Of a DNA stretch of 64,000 bases, positions 41,606 to 52,591 are shown piece after piece (the first letter of the stretch is position 1; each line of letters begins with the position of its first letter). The stretch is from Dactylorhiza incarnata (lineage: Eukaryota; Streptophyta; Magnoliopsida; Asparagales; Orchidaceae). Below the pieces are notes generated by a model. That model was not told the DNA's origin, did not search any database, and saw only the letters and a list, made by a program, of their open reading frames with translations. Location: NCBI GenBank assembly GCA_033032865.1, contig JAWHQI010000028.1, positions 8,389,001-8,453,000 on the forward strand. Reading direction: 5' to 3'. The translations under genes and the position numbers were made by a program.

Positions 41606-41669
41606 AGGAGGAGTCAGAGATCATTTTCCCCTTAGTAGTATGATTCCCCCTCGCTTCCACTGTCATGGA

Positions 41670-41755
41670 GCGCTCAGAATGCTTCTGAGCATGTTCAGGA
41701 TGCCTCCGTGTTCGTTGCACGCTCAGAATGCTTCTGAGCGCGCTCAGAACACTTC
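41670..41755. repeat. TAT1 5' LTR second palindrome type (GCTCAGAA / TTCTGAGC)
   Basis: Two clear GCTCAGAATGCTTCTGAGC palindromes and partial ones between the first array and the TATA box; the 3' LTR has the same set at about 49365-49445. Confidence 0.8.
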
Positions 41756-42524
41756 CACATTTCTGACATGCTCACATTTTATCTTTCTAATTTCTCAGAT
41801 TTCAGGAACCGTCCATCGTCTTTTTTACCTTCAATGAAGCTGCCCGAACTGCCCGAAGGGTGAGACTGTCATTTACGAAAAATGGTGATCCAGGTGCCCC
41901 AAATAGGCAAACGTGATTCATCTGTATGGTAGTTACAGTGGTTACAATGACGAAATTACCAGGCTACCCCTGCCCAAAGCTATAAAAGGAGCCAAGAGCC
42001 TTCATTTCAAGACACCTTGCCTTCGACACCCGAGAGAGCTCTGTGGAAGATTTCCCTTGAGTTCTCCTTCGGTGCTTGAAGATCCCCTTCACGCTTCGAA
42101 GATCTCCTTCGAATCTTTGAAGATCTCCTTCAGTTCTCGAAAGGTGACTCGACATTCTCACTTTTGTTCTCACCAGCATTCTCACTTTCATTCCCAGGAC
42201 AGTTCTCAGAAGAAATATTTAGCTTTCCGAGAGGCAGTTTGTTGCCTTCGAGCTCCCTCGCTCTCTCTCTCTCTCATTGTAACGAGCAGTGGCCTGTCGT
42301 GCTCGCATTCTTAGAACTTGATTGTAACCCCCAAGAAGATAGTGAAGTTTGGTCGGCACAGCTCCGGCCGCGTGGTTTTTTACACTTTCCGAGTTTTTCG
42401 AGTTAATAAGTCCCAATATACTCAACGAATCTCTAATTGACTGTTTATGCGCTTGGTTTGCTTCAGAGCTAAGGTAGTCCAAGTCGACCAGTCTACCAAG
42501 AGCCCCAAGCGACCCGCAACAGTT

Positions 42525-42543
42525 TGGCGCTGTCTATAAGAAC
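42525..42543 (+). other. TAT1 primer binding site
   Basis: TGGCGCTGTCTATAAGAAC. This fits the Tat-type TGGCGCCGTCTGTGGGAAC with four transitions (one C-to-T, three G-to-A), the same decay type as in its coding region. Confidence 0.8.
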
Positions 42544-42617
42544 CAGTTCCCAGCTACTCAGCAAAGATCCCCCCAAAGGAAGAATCCGTCCCAAGACCGT
42601 GCTCGCTATCAACTACA

Positions 42618-44217
42618 ATGGCGAGAAGAAGCACCCGCACTACTGAGGGATCAATCCCAGAAGGGCACATGGACCCAACTCCCTCCCACTCACTTATCAA
42701 TGTACCCCTCATGGAAGAAGCAGCGATCATGCCCGCAGCAGCGCTGGAAGGATGCGTGCTGCAGATGGAGGAGTAGCAAGCTAAAATGTTGGCTCTCTTG
42801 AGAAATCTGGGAGTCCCTCGAGATCCCATTCCACCCCCCGCGCTGAACATTCCGTCTCCTCCCGCTCCGAATCATGCTCTAGGCAATGGTGTAGCAAGGG
42901 AGGAAGATGTTTCCGAAAAACTCTCCGATGTAGCAAGTTCCACTCACCCCGCCCGACCGACTAGGGGGCCGGAAGCCGATCCCCATCACCAGCACCAAGG
43001 GAGAGCCGGCCCCGGGCAAGTTGTAGAAAGGGACACTTGCGAGGAGATACGCGAGATGATAGCTAAAGAATACGGCCAGGTCGGGCGACGTGCAGCCTTA
43101 GCTCACCGCCCTCTGCACCGCAGCTCTCCACTAACACCTCATGTCTTGGCTCACCCAGTTCCAAATGGTTTCAAGATTTCGAATATCAAGACGTTTGACG
43201 GAATGGACGACCCTTTGGAACACGTCAACCACTTCACTACCATTATGAGAATTTACAACGCTCTCAATAAGCTCCTTTGCCAGGTGTTCCCTGCAACCTT
43301 GAAAGGACAAGAGCATACTTGGTTTCATTCCCTTGGGGACAGAGCGATTGATAGCTTCATGGCAATGGCTTAGCAGTTCATAGATCAGTTCATCGCCAAC
43401 CATCGGATTGTCCGAGACCCCTCCCACCTTTCAGGAATACATCAGAATGATGGAGAAACCCTTAAGGAATTTTTCTGCCGCTTCACTACCGAGGCATGAC
43501 AAATCCCGGGAGTTGATCCCGAGTTTCTGCGAGGAGTTTTCCTAGGAGTTCTCCATCCGAGTGGCTTTTACTCGGCTCTGATGAGAGAAATAGTGTCAAG
43601 TTATCTCGATCTCGTTCATCAGGTAAAAGTTTAGATAACTGCCAATGAGGCCATCGAAGCGCACCATCAACAGTTTAAAGACAGCCAAAAGAGGAAGAGG
43701 GGATCAGAGCAGACTCCCAGAGGGCATGAGGATGACACAATGAAGAATGCCGCAATGGTGAGCGTCGTCACGATCCCTAAAGAGATTTAGAACCGCGACC
43801 ACCCCAAGTATACACCCCATTGAACACCACCAGGACCAACGTGCTCTACGCCATCCAGAATAACCCAGAGCTCCAAAGGCCCAGGGTACCTCCCCCGAAT
43901 CCGAGGAACGATCAATCAAGATACTGCGAGTTCCATCGAGGAATTGGGTACACCACTGAAGAATGCTCCAAATTGAAAGACGAAATCGAGCGACTCATCC
44001 GCCAGGGACTCATAGGGAGATTCCTGCAAGGACAGGTTCCCGGCCAACAGCAGCAACCCCGGGAAGCAAGAGAGAAGCCTCCCTCCCCGTGAGGCGCGCC
44101 CGAGGTAGGCCTATGGTAGGTGAAATTGAGATCATCGCCGGACCACCAGCCCTAGCTGCACAGATCCTCTCAATTGTCAAGCCCCCAAGGGACCATGAGG
44201 AGAAGAAGCTCAAATAG
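42618..44217 (+). pseudogene. TAT1 gag
   Basis: ATG at 42618 (MARRSTRTTEGSIPEGHMDP), TAG at 42774, then an open segment to 43373 with the Tat capsid start (NGFKISNIKTFDGMDDPLEH, LCQVFPATLKGQEHTWFHSL). Next TAG at the expected Trp of the MAWQF block (43371), further stops at 43497, 43633 and 43789, and a frameshift near 43815. It then reads to YCEFHRGIGYTTEECSKLKDE near 43925-43985, the Tat gag C-terminus in place of a classical zinc knuckle, and ends in Gln/Pro-rich sequence. It would form the particle. Confidence 0.85.
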
Positions 44218-44796
44218 GACATCACCATCACCTTCGGAGAAGAGGACCTGCAAGGGTTACGACTACCGCATCAAGACCCGCTCGTCATTAGCACGAGAAT
44301 TGGGGACCCATGCTTCAACATCAAGAGGATATTGGTCGACAATGGAAGCTCAGTCGACATCCTATTCATGTCCACTCTGCAAAGCATGAAGCTCCTGAAG
44401 GACCAGCTTATCCCAGCGGCCGGGTCCATTTATGGCTTTGACAACAGACCCATCCCAGTTCAGGGAATGATAACTCTTCCATTGACATTAGGCAAATTTC
44501 TGAAGCAAGCAATGCACAACATCCAGTTTGTGGTGGTAGAATCTACTTCCGCCTACAATGCCATCTTTGGAAGACCGCTGAAATCCATTTTCGGAGCAAT
44601 CCCATCTATCCCGCACCTGGCCCTGAAATTCCCAACCGCCGCTGGGATAGGGGTCATAAGAGGAAACCAGGATGAAACAAGAACGTGTTTCCTAAAGCAG
44701 GCCCAACCGGTAGAAGCTATCGCCCTCAACATCGACAACTTTGACTACGGGACGAAGCCACACTACAGCGCGGATCGCCTATCAATTGGCTCATAG
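44218..44796 (+). pseudogene. TAT1 aspartic protease
   Basis: Open for about 190 codons after a TAG. VISTRIGDPCFNIKRILVDN leads into the active site VDNGSSVDILF (normally V-D-x-G-S-S), then QFVVVESTSAYNAIFGRP, the second conserved protease block of the Tat lineage. The frame ends with TAG at 44794, where RT continues in another frame, so a frameshift or stop separates protease from RT. Confidence 0.85.
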
Positions 44797-44798
44797 AA

Positions 44799-45896
44799 GT
44801 GTCGCTTTCCCAGCAGGATCCGACCAGAATAGTCCAAGTCGGGTCTCTTCTTTCCAAGGAAGAGCGGGAGGAATACATCCTCTTCCTCCGCGCTAACGAA
44901 AACATCTTCGCATGGAGTCCGGAAGACATGCCATGGGTAGATCCCCAAGTCATTTCCCATTCTCTGAACATTACCCATGCTTGCAGACCGGTGATCCAGA
45001 AGAAGCAGAACTTCGCCCCAGAATGGCTTAAGGCAATTGAAGATGAAGTGGAGAAGCTCCTAGATGCGTGGTTTATCCGCGAGGCAAAATACCTCACATG
45101 GCTGGCCAATCTGGTCATGGTCAAGAAAGCCCCAGGGAAGTGGCGGATGTGTGTCGACTACAGCAATCTGAACCAGGCATGCCCGAAAGATAGCTTCCCC
45201 CTTCTGAGAATCAACCAGCTGGTTGATGCAATAGCTGGGCAAGAGCTTCTTAGTTTCATGGACGCATATTCGGGCTACAATCAAATCAGGATGAATCCAG
45301 AACACGAGGAACACACCGCCTTCCGGATAGACAAAGGAGTTTACTGCTACAAGGTCATGCCTTTCGACCTCAAGAACGTTGGGGCAACTTACCAGAGGCT
45401 GATGAATAAAGCGTTCAAAGATCTCATCGGGAACACAATGGAGGTTTACGTAGACAACATGTTAGTCAAGAGCATCCACCACCAAGACCACTTGGAAGAT
45501 CTGGAAGGATGCTTTCAGCTCCTTCGCTGTTTCCAAATGCAACTCAGCCCCAGCAAGTGCACGTTTGGTGTAACGGCAGGAAAGTTTCTAGGTTTCATGG
45601 TGACCCATCGAGAAATCGAGGCAAATCTAGAAAAGATCAAGGCGCTTGGAGACATATCGCCGCCCCAATCCTTCAAGGAAGTACATCGCTTAAATGGGAG
45701 GATCGTCACTCTTTCACGGTTCCTGGTGCGAACAGGAGATGAATACCTCCCCTTCTTCAACATTCTAGTGGACGGACAAGTGCCAAACGTATTTCAAGCA
45801 TCTCAAATAGTACCTGGCCATGCCCCTACTTTTGTCAAAACCTATCCCCGGGGAAGTCCTATTCCTCTATCTGGTAATATCTCCTATGGCCGTTAG
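44799..45896 (+). pseudogene. TAT1 reverse transcriptase with altered active site
   Basis: 365 open codons: IFAWSPEDMPWVDPQVISHS, GKWRMCVDYSNLNQACPKDS, LLSFMDAYSGYNQI (first Asp), KVMPFDLKNVGATYQRLMN, then EVYVDNMLVKS where other Tat elements have Y-[IV]-D-D, so the second catalytic Asp is Asn (about 45455). LGFMVTHREIEANLEKIKAL and the thumb/connection follow. It ends at a TAG inside RNase H. The Asp-to-Asn change alone should abolish polymerase activity. Confidence 0.88.
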
Positions 45897-46215
45897 CTCG
45901 GTATTGGTAAAAGATGAGGGAGGAGTTCAGTAGCCCGTCAACTTCCTCAGCAAGGTCCTCACCGACACCGAAGCCATATAAAACAGACTTCACTCTCATC
46001 TGTTCCACAAGAAAGATTCAGCCTTACTTCCAGGCCCACACAATAAAAGTACTAATTCAGCTACTGTTGCGGGCTATCCTCCAGAAACCAGAAGTGTCCG
46101 GGAGACTGCTAAAGTGGGCGGTCGAATTAGGCGAGTTCGATATTCACTTCCTACCACGGCCAGATATCAAGTCTCAAGTGCTTGCCGACTTTATTGTGGA
46201 GAATACTCTCCCTCC
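45897..46215 (+). pseudogene. TAT1 first RNase H, decayed
   Basis: Only traces are readable across frames (AVSSVLVKDE, PVNFLSKVLTDTEA, then a second frame with LLRAILQKPEVSGRLLKWAV and ELGEFDIHFLPRPDIKSQVL). At least two frameshifts and two stops. The stretch GEFDIHFLPRP-ADFI is the end of this domain before the second RNase H. Confidence 0.75.
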
Positions 46216-46969
46216 AGAGGATGCTCCAGCCAAAGATGTCTCCACTACCCAATGGGCTCTCTACGTCGACGAGGCATCAGCAGCCGAAGGAGCAGGAGCG
46301 GGGTTTCTCCTGGTAAGTCCAGAAGGCATCACCATCGAGTACGACCTCAGGTTGAAGTTCTCGGCAACCAACAATATGGCCAAATACGAGGTCCTAATTT
46401 TCGGCCTGCGGCTCGCCATCGACTGCAAGGCGGAAAACCTGACAATCTATACTGATTCGCAGCTAGTGGTCTCGCAGGTCGAAGAAAACTATGATGCAAA
46501 GAATGATCAAATGACACAATACCTCGCAGTCGTGAGACTGCTTCTACAGAAAATACCATCACATCAGATCCTGCACATTCCCATGGAGCAGAATTCTAGA
46601 GCCAAAGCGCTCTCCAAGCTTGCGACCTCACCATCTAGATATCAATCTCGGAGACATCGAGTCGAAGAAATTATGACTCCCAGTATTTATGGAGCATGGG
46701 ACATCGTCGAGATCAATGAAGGAGAATCATCTTGGATAATGCCCCTCCGAGCCTACATCGAGCGCGGAGACCTACCCAACAACCAATTAGAAGTAGGACG
46801 GTTGCGAATACGGGCTGCCTCGTATGTCATCATCGAGGGAGAGCATTACCAACGAGCCTTCTCGGAGCCCTACCTAAAATGCCTTCCGGTAGCGGAGGCC
46901 GAGTACTCCTTGAAAGAGGTTCATAGAGGAATATGTGGAGAACACTTGGGCGCAAGAGCACTGGTCTGA
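46216..46969 (+). pseudogene. TAT1 second (archaeal-type) RNase H and integrase zinc region
   Basis: WALYVDEASAAEGAGAGFLL (first Asp), LKFSATNNMAKYEVLIFGLR (Glu in the NN-x-A-x-YE block), NLTIYTDSQLVVSQVE (Asp) and QILHIPMEQNSRAKALSKLA: the second RNase H that marks the Tat lineage. It is followed in frame by YLKCLPVAEAEYSLKEVHRG, CGEHLGARALV, the start of the integrase zinc region (His residues), and TGA at 46967. Three of the four usual acidic or His blocks look intact; this is the best-kept part of TAT1. Confidence 0.88.
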
Positions 46970-47960
46970 AAGACCCTACGTCAGGGATTCTATTGGCCCG
47001 CAATAAAGAAAGATGCAGCTGAATTCGTCCGAAAGTGCGAAAGCTACCAGCTTCACGCGAATGTTTCTCACCAACTCCCGATGACGCTTACAACACTTCA
47101 GTGCGCCTGACCATTTTCTCAGTGGGGGATCGAACTCCTCAGCCCCCTCCTGATAGCATCCGGCCAGAGAAAGTTCATCATCATGACAATTGACTACTTC
47201 ACAAAGTGGGTGGAAGCTGAACCACTCGCCAAGATTACCAAAGAATATGCCAAGCAGTTCGTATGGAAAAACATCGTTTGCTGCTTTGGGATTCTAGCAG
47301 TAATCGTCGCCGACAACATCACTCAGTTCACGGGAAAGACATTCACCAAGATGTGTGAAGACCTAAAGATCAACCTTCGCCATACGTTCGTAGCTCACCC
47401 GCAAATGAACGGTCAAATCAAAGTAACAAATCGCACCATCCCCAAGGGGCTTAAAACTTGCCTGTAGGAGGAAGGGGGCAGTTGGCGGACGCACTTCTGA
47501 ATGTTCTGTGGGCGCACCGTACCACGGAAAGGACTCCCATTAGAGAAACCTCGTATAATCTCTGCTACGGCATAGAAGCAATCATCCCCATCGACATCGG
47601 CATCCCCAACAGTCGCACAGAGACCTTCGATCCCGAAAAGAATGACGAACTACTCCAAGAAAGCCTGGACTTGATCACCGAAGTCAGATATGCGGCCGCC
47701 CAGCCCATTGCACATTACCAGAGGCATGTATCCCGACTCTATGATCGAAGGGTAAAGCCCAGGCTAATCAACATCGGAGACCTTGTCCTACACAGCATCG
47801 AGGCAACCGGAAAAGGCCCGCAAAGGGACAAGCTCTCACCAACTTGGGAAGGGCCATATGTCATCACTACAGTTGTAAAGCCCGGGACATACAGGCTCAG
47901 AACTGCGAAAGGGAAGACTCCGCCATGCACCTAGAATGTTCAGAACCTGCATCGCTTCTA
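46970..47960 (+). pseudogene. TAT1 integrase core and C-terminus
   Basis: RQGFYWPAIKKDAAEFVRKC, with the next zinc Cys changed (CESYQ), then QWGIELLSPL where Asp is expected (Glu here), IMTIDYFTKWVEAEPL, IVADNITQF (second Asp kept) and MNGQIKVTNR where Glu is expected (Lys here). TAG at 47465 splits off the C-terminal part, which reads LLNVLWAHRTTERTPIRETS, VSRLYDRRVKPRLINIGDLV and GPYVITTVVKPGTYRLRT to a TAG at the expected Trp (47933). Two of three catalytic residues are lost. Confidence 0.87.
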
Positions 47961-48704
47961 CCAGTATACTTGTGTTTTTTTTCTATTAAAAAAGCCGCGA
48001 GCTCAGGCTCGCGCATACTTATCTTTTATTACGCAAAAAGTGGCGAACTTAAGCTCGCGCAAACTTATTTTTTATTATGTAAAAAGTCACGGGTCCCGAC
48101 TCGCGCAAGCTAAATTTCTATAATAGAGATCATATTTAAGTAAAAATATTTTGCACAAAGCTATTACCGTCACAGTGAATCACAACACCATAAGGGCCTG
48201 TCCCTTATGAAGCACTTTTTATTTACTAACTCTGGGGCCCTGCCCCTGGGACTTTGCACTACCGTTGATCGAAGGTTAGCCCTTCTCCCCGCAGTCAGGT
48301 CTTGACGCCGTAAGGGCCTGCCCCCTTATGGATGTCACGATTTGAAGGCATACACTCTTCATCGGGAACTTTAGGGCCTTGCCCCAGGGACTTCACACTG
48401 CCGTCGATCGAAAGCCAACCCTTCTCCCCGCAGTAAGGTCCCAGCGTCGTAAGGGCATGCCCCTCTTACAGTTGCCACAGTTTGAATAAACACGCTCTTC
48501 ACCGACCATCCTGGGGCCAGTCCCCCCGACTAACGCTCCGAAGATAATCGGAATCACAGGGGGCGGCCGAAGGAATGAGAAAGGAAAAAAATCTTTTTCC
48601 CATCTTCCAATAATGATTACAACCCAAAATGCCTCCAGAGAAGGCAGTAAAACCCTTAAACTCCTCCAAAGAATGGTGTGGACTTCAAAGGTTTAGGGGG
48701 AAAT
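47961..48704 (+). repeat. TAT1 3' UTR with two tandem-repeat blocks, and polypurine tract
   Basis: Non-coding. 47990-48110 has three copies of about 45-50 bp (GCTCGCGCAAACTTATTTTTT type). 48185-48530 has two to three copies of about 145 bp, each with ATAAGGGCCTG-CCCTTAT and GGGGCC-TGCCCCTGGGACTT palindromes and CCCTTCTCCCCGCAGT. It ends in the polypurine tract TTTAGGGGGAAAT (48692-48704). Tandem repeats in this place are a known trait of Tat-lineage elements. Confidence 0.82.
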
Positions 48705-49592
48705 TGTTATGCTCCTCATGAACGGGTAAATGTTGCACGGGGTGTGATTAGCAAAAACTCCATCATAAGAAAGAGGAAATGATGGAAGAGAAGTTTGAAC
48801 CATATCAAGGAAGGGAAGGAGTCCGTCGGCGCGTAGTTCACACCCTGTCAGAGCCGGTCAAAGCCCAAACACCGCACCCCACTACTGGGGTGTGGTTAGT
48901 CCATACCCCACTAAGTGGGGTTCAGACAACCTGCACCCCTCCTTGGCAGGGTGTGGCCAAACCGCACCCCACCTTGGTGGGGTACGGCTAAGGCACACCC
49001 CCCATGGGTGGGGGGGGGTGCGACCAAGCTGCACCCTCTCCATGGGGGGGGGGGGGGGGTATGGCCAAACTGCACCCCCCCCCATAAGGGGGTGCGGCCA
49101 AACTGCACCCCCCATGAGGGGGTGCGGCCAAGTCGCACCCCCCCATGAGGGGATGCGACCAAACCGCACCCCCGCTATGAGGGGGTGCAGCCAAGGCCCC
49201 CATGAGGGGGTGCATCCAAACCACACCCCCAATGGGGAGAGGGTGCGGCCTAGCCCCTTCCCGCTGGGGATATGGCCAAAATCGCATCCCCTTTTGATAG
49301 GAGGAGTCGTAGATCATTTTCCTCTTAGGGGCGTGATTCCCCCTCACTTCCATAGTCATGGCGCGCTCAGAACGCTTCTGAGCACTCTCAGGATGCCTCT
49401 ATGTTTGTTGCATGCTCAGAACGCTTCTGATCGTGCTCAGAATATTTCCACATTTTCGACATGCTCACATTTTGTCTTTCTAATTTCTCAGATTTTAGGA
49501 ACCGTCCGTCGCCTTTTTTACCTTCAACGAAGCTGCCCAAACTGCCCGAAGGGCGAAACTGTCATTTATGAAAATTGTTGATCAAGGTGCCC
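48705..49592 (+). repeat. TAT1 3' LTR, truncated by ATH2
   Basis: Starts TGTTATGCTCC; corresponds to the first 750 bp or so of the 5' LTR (41154-41903) but is 888 bp long because its palindrome array is larger. It stops at GGTGCCC (49592) where the ATH2 LTR begins; the rest should lie beyond the right window edge. Confidence 0.9.
48883..49292. repeat. TAT1 3' LTR U3 array, expanded
   Basis: About eleven or twelve GGGTGCGGCC/CCGCACCCC units against seven or eight in the 5' LTR; G runs up to about 17 occur (49045-49061). Open frames over this block on both strands are repeat products. Confidence 0.87.
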
Positions 49593-50165
49593 TGATATGG
49601 ATTTTTCGGTTTAGAAATTTAGTGAAGGTTTGAGATTTTCTCCAAAACTATATCCGATAAAGGCAAGTGAACCTTATCGTCTATAGTATAGGATATTTAG
49701 GAATATCAAGGTCGTATTCCACGGGGCGCGTTGATTACTTCTACTTCGAGGAAAATCACTATTATTTTATCGACGAAAATTTGAGGTTTTGATTACTTAG
49801 CTAAAAAGAGAAACTAATTGCAAGCTAAATGAGAAGATTAAACATTGCATGAAGGGAAAGGAAAATTAACATTCATAAAAGAGAAAATACTAAGGAGAGA
49901 AAGAGAACATGAAAGAGGAAACTTAATTTTATTGAAAACCAAAACGATTACAAGCTTAAAGAGAGATTACAAAGCTAGGAAAGTAAAGTTACAAGCTTTA
50001 ATTTACTAGTGCAAGCAAGAAATAAAAACTAGTACATTACATGAAAAAGAGAACATGAAAGCTTAAGGAAGAACATGAACATGAACATGAAAGACTCACT
50101 ATCAGCTCTAGCAGCAGCTCCCCCACTCCAAAATTCTGAACCCTGGACTCAAGGAGAGCCTCTGA

Positions 50166-50173
50166 ATTTATAG
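50166..50173 (-). promoter_or_regulatory. TATA box of the ATH2 LTR
   Basis: Minus-strand CTATAAAT about 20 bp downstream of the palindrome array; the 5' LTR keeps the same sequence at about 57950-57957. Confidence 0.7.
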
Positions 50174-50189
50174 GCAAAAATTTCAGATT

Positions 50190-50642
50190 ACACGCCCTCA
50201 GTCACGGGCGTGACCAAGGGCGTGACTGCACTATTCACATCGGATCTGACAGCGGCGTGGGCTTTCTGGACGGCGCGGCAAAAAGTGGCATGTCACGGGC
50301 GTGACATGTTGGGTCACGGCCGTGACTTTGGACGGCTTCATTTAATGCAGCGTGGGTTGTTTACGGCGCGGCGGCAGAGCAGGGATCACGCGGGCAAGTC
50401 ACGGCCGTGACATGTGAGTCACGGGCGTGACTAGGGTTGACTTCTCGACAGCATCTCCACGTCTCGATGGCAGCCAGATGGAGGATTCTAAGATTACACG
50501 CCCTTGGTCACGGGCGTGACACTGGGTCACGAGCGTGACCGAGGGCGTGACTTGCTGTGGACTAGCTCAATTGGCGCGGCATCGACCCTGGACTGATCTT
50601 TAGGTTACACGTCCTTGGTCACGGGCATGACTGAGGGCGTGT
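50190..50642. repeat. ATH2 U3 inverted-repeat array (CACGCCC / GTCACGGGCGTGAC)
   Basis: Seven or so units of GTCACGGGCGTGAC-type palindromes with flanking TTACACGCCC and GGGCGTG, some nested (for example near 50495-50550). The core is closely related to that of ATH1. Confidence 0.87.
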
Positions 50643-50816
50643 ACTTGTCAATTTCTCCAATTTGTCCCAAAATTCTGCAAAAATCGAAATTAAGCTAAAT
50701 TAGAATTAGAAATTCAAAATAAACACTTATGACCTAGAAATGACATAAAAAAGGAAAATACAAATTAAATTTTTACAAAATTTTCTATTAAAAAGTTATG
50801 AAAGTACTACTTATCA

Positions 50817-52591
50817 AATACCCCCATACTTGAGGTTTTGTTATTCCAGAGCAAAAGTGTGAGACATAATTTATAAGACATCCTTAAAAAATATTTTTTA
50901 ATTTAAAACTAAAATTTCATTTAACCAAAAGTTAAGTTAAGAGTAAATTCAAGGGGGAGTTAAGTCCTAAATTATGATGATGATTTGAAAAGAGGGAAAA
51001 ATGTTTAGGCAAGAACTTCTCAAGAAAATTAAGTAGTTTGACAAAATTGTAGAAATTATAAAACTAAATTAAATTAAAATTATAAGAACTCTACCTTAAA
51101 AGAAACTTAAGGAAAAGTAAATTTCTAAATATTGCTCTCTCCATAATTTTCAACTAAAACTAGAACAATGATAATTGGCTAAGGGGGATTTCATAAAATT
51201 TGGCATGAGAAGAGATCTTTGATTTGAGGTGATGAATTTTATCCTCTCACCTTTATATTTTTTTTTCTCTTCTAATAACAACCCAAAATGTATATGGTTT
51301 AGGAGTAATGAATTTTATCCTCTTACTCCATGCCATATAATCTTTTCAAATATTTTGGGTGCATATGTTTTAGGGAATAATGAATTTTATCCTCTTATTC
51401 CCATGACATATGATCTTTTAAACTTCATTTTTCTTATGCCACAAAGGGGGTAAGGAAGGGAAATAAATCTAGCTAGCTTTAAATTATATTGAGAGCAAAT
51501 TCTAGTAACATTAAATTTCCTAAGATCTAAAAAGTTAGAAGAAAATATAATTGAAATCTAAAGAGCTTTAGGAAATTCACTACAAAATGAAGCCATTTAA
51601 AAATAAAAAGAGAAGTCATGCTAAAAAAATTCTCTAATCAATTTAAAATCATAAGATGATTCTTAAATCAAGATTACCTCAAATTTAAAATTAACAAACT
51701 ATGATAAGCAAAATTTTAGCCATTAAAAACTTAAACATGCTTATAAACATTCTCAACTAGATTTCTAAGGAATCACAAAAACAACAAATAGGAGAGGTAT
51801 AAGATTTAAATTTTTTGTACTTTAAGTTTTTTCATATATTTTTTTGAATTTTTATATTATCTTTTTTTTTGGATTTTTGATAAGAAATAAACAAAAACAA
51901 ATATTAAAAAGCTAACAACTTTTTTTTGTTAATTCTTGGACTTCCCGAGGTATACCCCGTGAAGGGTTCTCACGGTACTAGGAGGTGAGATGGGGTGAGG
52001 TCCCAAACGTCCCTTTCCAAGATTTAATTTTTTCTATTTTCTAAATTTTTTGAGTTTTTGGGTTTTACAAGTGCTAAAATAGAAGAAAACATAAGAAAAT
52101 ATTTTTTTTTTGTTTTGAAAATTTTCTAATTTAACAACTATTTACAAAGAACTATTTACACACTCATACTTAAAGTTAAACATTGTCCCCAATGTTTAAA
52201 ACTAAGTATGAAGTAAAAGAAAATAAAGTGCAAGACAAAACAAAAAGGAAATGCATGATAAAAGAGAAGAAAGAAAGAGAAAGGGCTTCCCTTATTTTTT
52301 GATGTTTGCGCGGGGAAGCGACGATTACCTACAAAATATGTTAAAGAACAAGAGAAAACAATAAAAAGATAACTTTGGGGTGCCTCCCAAAAGCTCTTTG
52401 TTTAAGGTCGCGTAGCTTGACACACTTGCCGATCATATTATAGGTTGAAATACAATCGAATCACTCTTTTCATTAGTTAATTCTCCCGGAAGATATAATT
52501 TAAGGCGGTGCCCGTTAACTTTGAAGGTACCTTTTTCCGGGTGGGAAATTAAAATTGTCCCATAGGACCAAATCTCTTTAACAATAAAGGG
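50817..52591 (-). other. ATH2 polypurine tract and non-coding 3' region
   Basis: Polypurine tract (minus strand CCTCAAGTATGGGGGTATTT, 50817-50836) next to the LTR, then about 1.75 kb without coding. 51225-51420 holds three direct repeats of about 75-80 bp sharing AATGAATTTTATCCTCT. AT-rich with many T/A runs; a short GC-richer segment at 51940-52010. Athila elements often carry an envelope-like ORF here; I see none. Confidence 0.75.

Larger units (their letters stand above)
41154..42521 (+). repeat. TAT1 5' LTR
   Basis: 1368 bp, starts TGATATGCTCC (3' LTR: TGTTATGCTCC), ends CCCGCAACA. Contains the GGGTGCGG palindrome array (41339-41605), GCTCAGAA..TTCTGAGC palindromes (41670-41755), TATA box TATAAAAG (41981-41988), a GAAGATCTCC repeat cluster (42088-42130) and a (CT)n stretch near 42255-42275. 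Confidence 0.9.
41154..49592 (+). mobile_element. TAT1: Tat-lineage Ty3/gypsy element, 3' LTR truncated
   Basis: 5' LTR 41154-42521, arginine-tRNA-type primer site, gag, protease, RT, RNase H, a second archaeal-type RNase H, integrase, repeat-rich 3' UTR, polypurine tract and the first 888 bp of the 3' LTR, where ATH2 inserted. The second RNase H and the primer type define the Tat lineage. Stops, frameshifts and three altered catalytic residues make it dead. Confidence 0.92.
49593..50816 (-). repeat. ATH2 3' LTR
   Basis: 1224 bp from TGATATGG to TTATCA. TATA box CTATAAAT on the minus strand (50166-50173), U3 array at 50190-50642. The first 580 bp or so match the 5' LTR remnant at 57383-57975 almost base for base, so the insertion is young. 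Confidence 0.93.

Noticed and set aside
42255..42275. (CT)n run as a GAGA-type promoter element
   Set aside because: Lies about 270 bp downstream of the TATA box and is short; no further support.
48883..49292. CRISPR-like array of short palindromic repeats
   Set aside because: Units vary in length and sequence, spacers are not uniform, no cas genes exist, and the DNA is plant nuclear LTR sequence.
48882..49581. Long open frames on both strands (up to 229 codons) rich in His, Pro and Gly
   Set aside because: Translations of the GGGTGCGGCC palindrome array; no domain and no coding signature.
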